This document shows positions 24,783 through 28,839 of a stretch of 28,839 nucleotides of DNA, piece after piece. Made by a program: the position numbers and the translations under genes. This DNA is from Methylaequor sp002691245 (lineage in GTDB: Bacteria; Pseudomonadota; Alphaproteobacteria; Methylaequorales; Methylaequoraceae): assembly GCA_002691245.1 (NCBI GenBank), contig NZHH01000059.1, positions 1 to 28,839 of the forward strand. Direction: 5' to 3'. Position 1 is the first letter of the stretch; every line of letters starts with the position of its first letter. Below the pieces are notes generated by a model that saw only the letters and a program-made list of their open reading frames with translations, made no database searches and was not told where the DNA came from.

Positions 24783-25728
24783 AAAACAACCCCTTAAATA
24801 TTTCTTTAGAATTTAAAGATTTAGATTCTTTTGCTTTTAAAATAACTGCATCAACCTTTTTTTCTATATTTCGTTCTGTGTTTTTAATTAAATCTTTATC
24901 ATATTTTACAAAAAGTTTGTCTTTTTGTATTTTCAAACAATCTTTTTTTTTCCATTTATTGTAAATTGTTTTTGGTCGATAATTATAGTTCCAATCTGTT
25001 TCAATACCTATATGAGCTAAATATCTATAACATCTGATATTAAAGAAGATTGGTTTGGGATTCCTCTTATATTTATTTTTGGCTTCATTGACTTTTTTTT
25101 GAAGAATTTCTACGTCATTAGATTCTTCCTCGTAAAAATATAAATCAAAATTACCAACTATTTTATTCAAATCTTTATATCCTCTTCTATCAGATTTTGG
25201 TGTATGTACCGCCCATTCATTATCTTCACAAATAAAAAATATTGGCAGTTTAAATAAACACGCTAAATTTAAGCTTTCCCAAAAACAACCTGAATCGATA
25301 GCTCCATCCCCAAAGAAACAGATTGCAAAATTTTGTATTTTTTTGTATTTACTGGCAAAGGCTAAACCAGTTGCAGCAGGAATTTGACTTGCAACAATTC
25401 CACTTGATAAAATATGACCTTTTTTTGGATCACCTAAATGCATTGATCCGCACTTACCTTTACCGACAGTATCTTCTTTCCCATACATCTCGTAGAAAAA
25501 AGATTTATAGTCAGCAGTTTTTGCTAAAAAATTTGCATGACTTCTATAAGAAGATGTAATATCACATTTCATATCCAATCCAGAGCACACACCTACTGGA
25601 ATATACTCCTGTCCAAAGCTCATATGCATCGGAGTCCTCATTTCATTTTCATGATAAAGGTCAATTATTCTTTGTTCGCAGTATCTTATTAAATATAATG
25701 ATTTATAGAGTTCGAGATTACTTTTCAT
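24769..25728 (-). CDS. E1 alpha-like subunit of a thiamine-diphosphate 2-oxoacid enzyme
   Basis: I start this at ATG 25728-25726; a TTG at 25740 is in frame but overlaps the Nudix gene. The 319-residue protein has the alpha-subunit features: RTPMHMSFGQEYIPVG near 31-46, SYRSHANF near 60-67, and KCGSMHLGD near 92-100. The thiamine-diphosphate/metal motif GDGAIDSG at 140-147 continues to N169 (CEDNEW), the GDG-X-N pattern. The conserved phosphorylation-loop region of mitochondrial E1 is absent, as in bacterial acetoin and branched-chain forms. It would form a heterotetramer with the beta-like subunit. The substrate 2-oxoacid is unknown. A surface-glycan operon is an unusual place for it, since it is surrounded by sugar reductases and radical SAM genes. 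Confidence 0.9.
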   Translation of the reverse strand: MKSNLELYKSLYLIRYCEQRIIDLYHENEMRTPMHMSFGQEYIPVGVCSGLDMKCDITSSYRSHANFLAKTADYKSFFYEMYGKEDTVGKGKCGSMHLGDPKKGHILSSGIVASQIPAATGLAFASKYKKIQNFAICFFGDGAIDSGCFWESLNLACLFKLPIFFICEDNEWAVHTPKSDRRGYKDLNKIVGNFDLYFYEEESNDVEILQKKVNEAKNKYKRNPKPIFFNIRCYRYLAHIGIETDWNYNYRPKTIYNKWKKKDCLKIQKDKLFVKYDKDLIKNTERNIEKKVDAVILKAKESKSLNSKEIFKGLFYEND

Positions 25729-25732
25729 ATTT

Positions 25733-26230
25733 TCAATCAATAAAATTAATATTATATTTTTCTTTTGCCCATATCAAAGATATAGTTGCTGCAATGTGAT
25801 CAAATTTATTTTTTTTGATTAATCTCTTAAATTCTTTTTTTCCAAAAAACTTAACACAGTTTTTTTCCTCATTTTTTTTTAAGAATTGACAATCTCTGGC
25901 TAAAAAAAAATGATTTTTAGTATTTTCGCGTTCTAAACGCAAAACTCCACTTCCGAGTAAATTCCAATTTTTTGAAATATAACCAGTTTCTTCAAGTAAC
26001 TCTCTTTTTGCACAATTTAGTATCGTTTCTTTTTTTTCTAAGGAACCAGCTGGAAACTCTATGGTTTTTTTTTTTAGACATGGACGATATTGTTGAATGA
26101 GAATTAATTCATTTTTTTTTGTTAAAGGTAAAATGACAATTCCTTCAGATTGATTTAATTTATAATACTCAGATTCCCCATAATTAAATTTCGTAATATT
26201 AAACCATTTTGTATTAAAGACTTTGGTCAT
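25733..26230 (-). CDS. Nudix hydrolase, ADP-ribose/nucleotide-sugar pyrophosphatase-like
   Basis: This 165-residue protein contains a complete Nudix box from G62 to Y84 (GSLEKKETILNCAKRELLEE, then TGY). G62, E68, R76, E77, E80 and E81 sit at the expected spacing. LILIQQYRP and IEFPAGS before the box are typical of the ADP-ribose pyrophosphatase branch, which splits nucleoside-diphosphate-linked compounds. Length is near the lower end for that group. In a glycan operon it could clear an off-pathway nucleotide sugar or regulate a donor pool; direct evidence is absent. It lies 4 bases after the 91-residue gene and ends just inside or before the E1-alpha-like gene, depending on which start of that gene is used. 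Confidence 0.88.
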   Translation of the reverse strand: MTKVFNTKWFNITKFNYGESEYYKLNQSEGIVILPLTKKNELILIQQYRPCLKKKTIEFPAGSLEKKETILNCAKRELLEETGYISKNWNLLGSGVLRLERENTKNHFFLARDCQFLKKNEEKNCVKFFGKKEFKRLIKKNKFDHIAATISLIWAKEKYNINFID

Positions 26231-26234
26231 TTAA

Positions 26235-26510
26235 TCACCTAATTTTATTCAAAAAATTAAATATTCTTGAAGGTACTGAATGATAAAATTTTACTAAGCC
26301 TCTGGTTACTGAAACTTTTAATAATTGATTTTTTAAAGAGCCTATTTCAGGGTCATTTAAAAAATTTGACTCTTTAATTAACTCAAAGCCACATTGTTTA
26401 AAACCAGCTCCTACAATTACAAAACCAAGTCTAAATTTAATTTCATTGGAAAGAAAATTTTCTAAATTTGAATGAGTAAAAAAATCATTAATTATTTTAT
26501 CTGTTACCAT
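26235..26510 (-). CDS. Small protein of unknown function (91 aa)
   Basis: I do not recognise this protein. It begins with ATG 26510 immediately after the kinase stop codon (no spacing) and ends 5 bases before the Nudix start, so it occupies a full operon slot and is unlikely to be a chance frame. It shows a short hydrophobic stretch (FVIVGAGFKQCGFEL, near 30-44) inside a basic, mostly helical-looking sequence. There are no cysteine pairs, repeats or signal peptide. It is too short for GmhA or another heptose enzyme, and I see no SIS-domain motif. It could be a small accessory subunit of the kinase or a fragment of a longer gene. Confidence 0.6.
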   Translation of the reverse strand: MVTDKIINDFFTHSNLENFLSNEIKFRLGFVIVGAGFKQCGFELIKESNFLNDPEIGSLKNQLLKVSVTRGLVKFYHSVPSRIFNFLNKIR

Positions 26511-27500
26511 TTAATATCCCTTTTGAATGATATGACTCCCATTATAAGAAAATTTGAATGGAACATATAAATAGTTTTTAATACCACTGAGAAATTTTTT
26601 TTTATTAGACTTATTAACATAAAATAACATAAAACCAGATTTTCCTGCACCTAATAGTTTTCCCCCAACAGCTCCATTTTTAATTGCAGTGTTATATAAT
26701 GCTTCCACCCTATCGTTAGAAATTATTGGATGAACAGCCTTTTTTTGCATCCAAGTTTCGTGTAATAATTCACCAAATTCATCTAGGTTTTTTTTACTCT
26801 CTAGAATTTTAATCGCATTAGGTACAAACGAAAATATTTTATTCAGGTTATTTTTTCTTTCCTTAAAATTTTCTACAAATTTCTGTGCCACTTGTGAAGC
26901 AAATCTATCAATACCAAGATAAATTAAATATAAATTAGATTCTAACTCCTCAATTCTTCCAGAGGGTAAAACAAGTGGCTCAACTAAAAATTTTTTGTTT
27001 TTATGAAACGTAATTTTGTTTAAACCACCAAATGCACATGCAATTTGATCTTGGCACCCAACTGTTTCACGAAGTAAATTTTGCTCAAGATGAATTGCAT
27101 CAAGTGCAAGATCCATCTTTGAAAATTTATTTTTAATTAGCTTTTTCAGGCAATTTAAGAACCCAACAGTAAAAGCAGAACTTGAACCCATACCGCTTCT
27201 TGCTGGTAGGTCAGCTTGATAATGAATATCTAGACCTTTTGTTTGACTAAATTTTAAGTATTTAAGTCCTTCTCTGATTACTGGATGTTCAATTTCTTGA
27301 AATTTATTAACTACTTCAACTTTCGACCATACAATTCTATGCCTCTTTTCAAAAAACGGAGGTAAAAATCTACTACTTATATAAATATATTTATCAATTG
27401 TTGCAGAGACAACTGCACCACCATTTTTTATGAACCAATCTGGATAATCTGTCCCCCCACCAAAAAAAGATATCCTATATGGTGTTCTTGTTATAATCAT
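26511..27500 (-). CDS. hddA: D-glycero-D-manno-heptose 7-phosphate kinase-like GHMP kinase (HddA-type)
   Basis: This 329-residue GHMP kinase opens with TRTPYRISFFGGGTDYPDW (residues 4-22), the characteristic start of HddA-type heptose and related sugar kinases. LPARSGMGSSSAF at 98-110 is the ATP-binding glycine/serine loop, and KLLGAGKSGFMLFYV near the C-terminus is GHMP motif 3. In the D-manno-heptose route HddA phosphorylates C1 of the 7-phosphate before guanylylation by HddC, and an HddC-like protein is encoded at 13784. The isomerase (GmhA) and phosphatase (GmhB) are not in the window. Fucokinase-type and other GHMP sugar kinases share the fold, so heptose is a strong but not certain reading. 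It overlaps the ABC exporter stop by one base (TAATG). Confidence 0.86.
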   Translation of the reverse strand: MIITRTPYRISFFGGGTDYPDWFIKNGGAVVSATIDKYIYISSRFLPPFFEKRHRIVWSKVEVVNKFQEIEHPVIREGLKYLKFSQTKGLDIHYQADLPARSGMGSSSAFTVGFLNCLKKLIKNKFSKMDLALDAIHLEQNLLRETVGCQDQIACAFGGLNKITFHKNKKFLVEPLVLPSGRIEELESNLYLIYLGIDRFASQVAQKFVENFKERKNNLNKIFSFVPNAIKILESKKNLDEFGELLHETWMQKKAVHPIISNDRVEALYNTAIKNGAVGGKLLGAGKSGFMLFYVNKSNKKKFLSGIKNYLYVPFKFSYNGSHIIQKGY

Positions 27501-28839
27501 TATTTCAAACCTTTATACTTAAAGTTTTTTTCGTCCTTGAATTGCCCGAGATAACTAGTTTTTTGATTTTCAAGTAGGTAAATATGTTGAGCGTTTTTAA
27601 CAATATCAGAGCTATGAGCAACTATCAGTACGGTCACCTTATTTCTGACTGACCTAAGATAGTTTTTAACATATTTGGCTGTATTTTTATCCATAGAGCT
27701 TGTGGGTTCGTCTAAAATAATAATTTTTTTTTTTTCTAATATACACCGGGTAAATGCAATTCTCTGAAGTTGACCTCCTGAAAATAATGAACCACTATTT
27801 CCAATTTTGGCATCCAATCCATCCGGTCTAGAATTTATAAATTCACTCATTCCTGTAATTTTGGCAACATTAAGAATTTCTCTATCAGAAATTTTTCTAT
27901 TTGACGTAAAGGTTAAGTTTTTTCTGATACTTTCGTTTATAATATTAATGTCTTGAGTAACCATTCCAATAGTAGATCTTAATTTTTTCTTATCAATATT
28001 TAAATAATTTTGACCATCTACTAAAATATTCCCAGAGTTTGGTTTGTATAAATAAACTAACAAATCAAGAATTGTCGACTTACCAGAACCAGATTTTCCG
28101 ACAATTGCAGTTATTTTATTTTTAATCAATTTAAAATTGCATTTTTTAAGTATCAAATTATTACCGTAAGCAAAACTAACATTCTTAAATTCTATCGATT
28201 CTTTAAAAACAAAAGGTTTAGACCCACCCTCAATATCTTTAGAAGATTGAATTTTGCCTAAAAAATTTTCAAAATTTTCAATATGTGCAAATTTTCTTGA
28301 TATTGAAACTTTATCCACAGAATACTGGGTATATAAGCTATAGATTCTAAAAATTATTCCAAAATATATACCCAACTCAATTAATGAGAAGTACGCCCCT
28401 TCCTCTGTAAAAAAAGCAATGAGTGCAATGAAAATTAAAACAAATAATGGAGTGATTGTTTCCAACAGAATTTTTGATAACTGAAACTTATAGTTTTGTT
28501 TTCGAACTACATCGATTTCTTTTTCAAAAAAAAATCTTGTTTTCATCTCTAAATTTGAAAGTTTAATTAGTTTTATTGAGCGAAAAATTTCTGAAATATC
28601 CCTAAAGAGATTATTAATGCTAATTTTAATAATAGTCCCAAATTCGTAGGAAATTTTCGACAAATACCGTGAAAAAAAATATACTAATAAAAACAAAAAA
28701 GAAAAAATTAATATAACATAATAATTTAACACTATTAAAACTATTAAATAAAAAGAGATTAAAATTGCTTTACTGTAAATATTAAATAAATTTAGTATTA
28801 CAGAAGCAACATTAGAAGGTTCGTGAATAATAAAATTTA
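27500..28839 (-). CDS. ABC exporter with fused membrane and ATPase domains, 5' end cut by window edge
   Basis: The open frame runs unbroken to the right edge, so the true start is outside. A GTG at 28732 could mimic a start but the frame continues upstream of it (EPSNVASVILNLFNIYSKAI), which looks like part of the transmembrane domain. The visible N-terminal 200 or so residues contain several hydrophobic spans (around LIVLIVLNYYVILIFSF and LFVLIFIALIAFF). The ATPase half has Walker A GKSGSGKST, Q-loop TQDI, signature FSGGQLQR, Walker B IIILDEPTSSMD and the H-loop histidine in VAHSSD. This is a type IV-fold exporter half-transporter that should act as a homodimer. At the head of a glycan operon, a PglK/MsbA-like flippase for lipid-linked sugars is the likeliest role, which is inferred from context. 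Confidence 0.88.
   Translation of the reverse strand, partial: NFIIHEPSNVASVILNLFNIYSKAILISFYLIVLIVLNYYVILIFSFLFLLVYFFSRYLSKISYEFGTIIKISINNLFRDISEIFRSIKLIKLSNLEMKTRFFFEKEIDVVRKQNYKFQLSKILLETITPLFVLIFIALIAFFTEEGAYFSLIELGIYFGIIFRIYSLYTQYSVDKVSISRKFAHIENFENFLGKIQSSKDIEGGSKPFVFKESIEFKNVSFAYGNNLILKKCNFKLIKNKITAIVGKSGSGKSTILDLLVYLYKPNSGNILVDGQNYLNIDKKKLRSTIGMVTQDINIINESIRKNLTFTSNRKISDREILNVAKITGMSEFINSRPDGLDAKIGNSGSLFSGGQLQRIAFTRCILEKKKIIILDEPTSSMDKNTAKYVKNYLRSVRNKVTVLIVAHSSDIVKNAQHIYLLENQKTSYLGQFKDEKNFKYKGLK

Noticed and set aside
28732..28734. GTG at 28732 as the true start of the ABC exporter
   Set aside because: The same frame continues upstream to the window edge with a plausible transmembrane sequence, so the gene is truncated by the window, not started there.

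Overview
This window is a very AT-rich stretch of cell-surface glycan biosynthesis genes. Every gene I can support lies on the minus strand, so transcription runs from the right edge (28839) to the left edge (1). The genes are packed end to end: many junctions are ATGA or TAATG overlaps, and the longest gap between accepted genes is 82 bases. No rRNA, tRNA, CRISPR array, insertion sequence or convincing terminator is visible. Extreme AT content, long poly-A/poly-T tracts, very tight packing and a large surface-polysaccharide island suggest a streamlined marine bacterium such as SAR11/Pelagibacter or another low-GC alphaproteobacterium. That placement is inference only, because the window holds no phylogenetic marker. 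Unresolved bases near 3124-3141 suggest a single-cell or metagenome assembly.

Layout in transcription order. (1) 28839-26235: the 3' part of an ABC exporter, an HddA-type heptose-7-phosphate kinase and a 91-aa orphan. (2) 26230-23742: a Nudix hydrolase and a thiamine-diphosphate enzyme pair resembling the E1 alpha and beta subunits of 2-oxoacid dehydrogenases, with no E2 or E3. (3) 23737-22657: an aldo/keto reductase broken by a frameshift in an 18-base poly-A tract, whose C-terminal part looks like a ParB/sulfiredoxin-type domain. (4) 22664-16430: a variant short-chain dehydrogenase-like protein, two cobalamin-binding-type radical SAM enzymes, a TylF-like methyltransferase and a GT-B-like protein. 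(5) 16390-13784: a second, intact aldo/keto reductase, an extended SDR and an HddC-type sugar-1-phosphate nucleotidyltransferase. (6) 13787-7792: a propeller-like protein of unknown role, then a nonulosonic (sialic-acid-like) module: NeuB synthase, NeuC hydrolysing 2-epimerase, two sugar-nucleotide epimerases and a CMP-nonulosonate cytidylyltransferase. (7) 7782-1: a capsule-synthesis-like protein, an asparagine-synthetase-type amidotransferase, GDP-L-fucose synthase, a SAM methyltransferase with an unresolved start, a GT4 glycosyltransferase and a truncated WecB-type UDP-GlcNAc 2-epimerase.

Together the genes look able to make several activated sugars (a CMP-nonulosonate, probably a nucleotide-linked manno-heptose, GDP-fucose or a relative, and UDP-ManNAc). 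They also supply unusual tailoring (radical SAM chemistry, O-methylation, possible two-carbon branching by the thiamine enzyme, amidation), glycosyl transfer and possibly lipid-linked export. The most unusual items are the AKR/ParB-like fusion with its two poly-A tracts, the stand-alone E1 alpha/beta pair, the two radical SAM enzymes flanking a glycosyltransferase and a methyltransferase, and the unknown proteins at 12624, 26235 and 6199.
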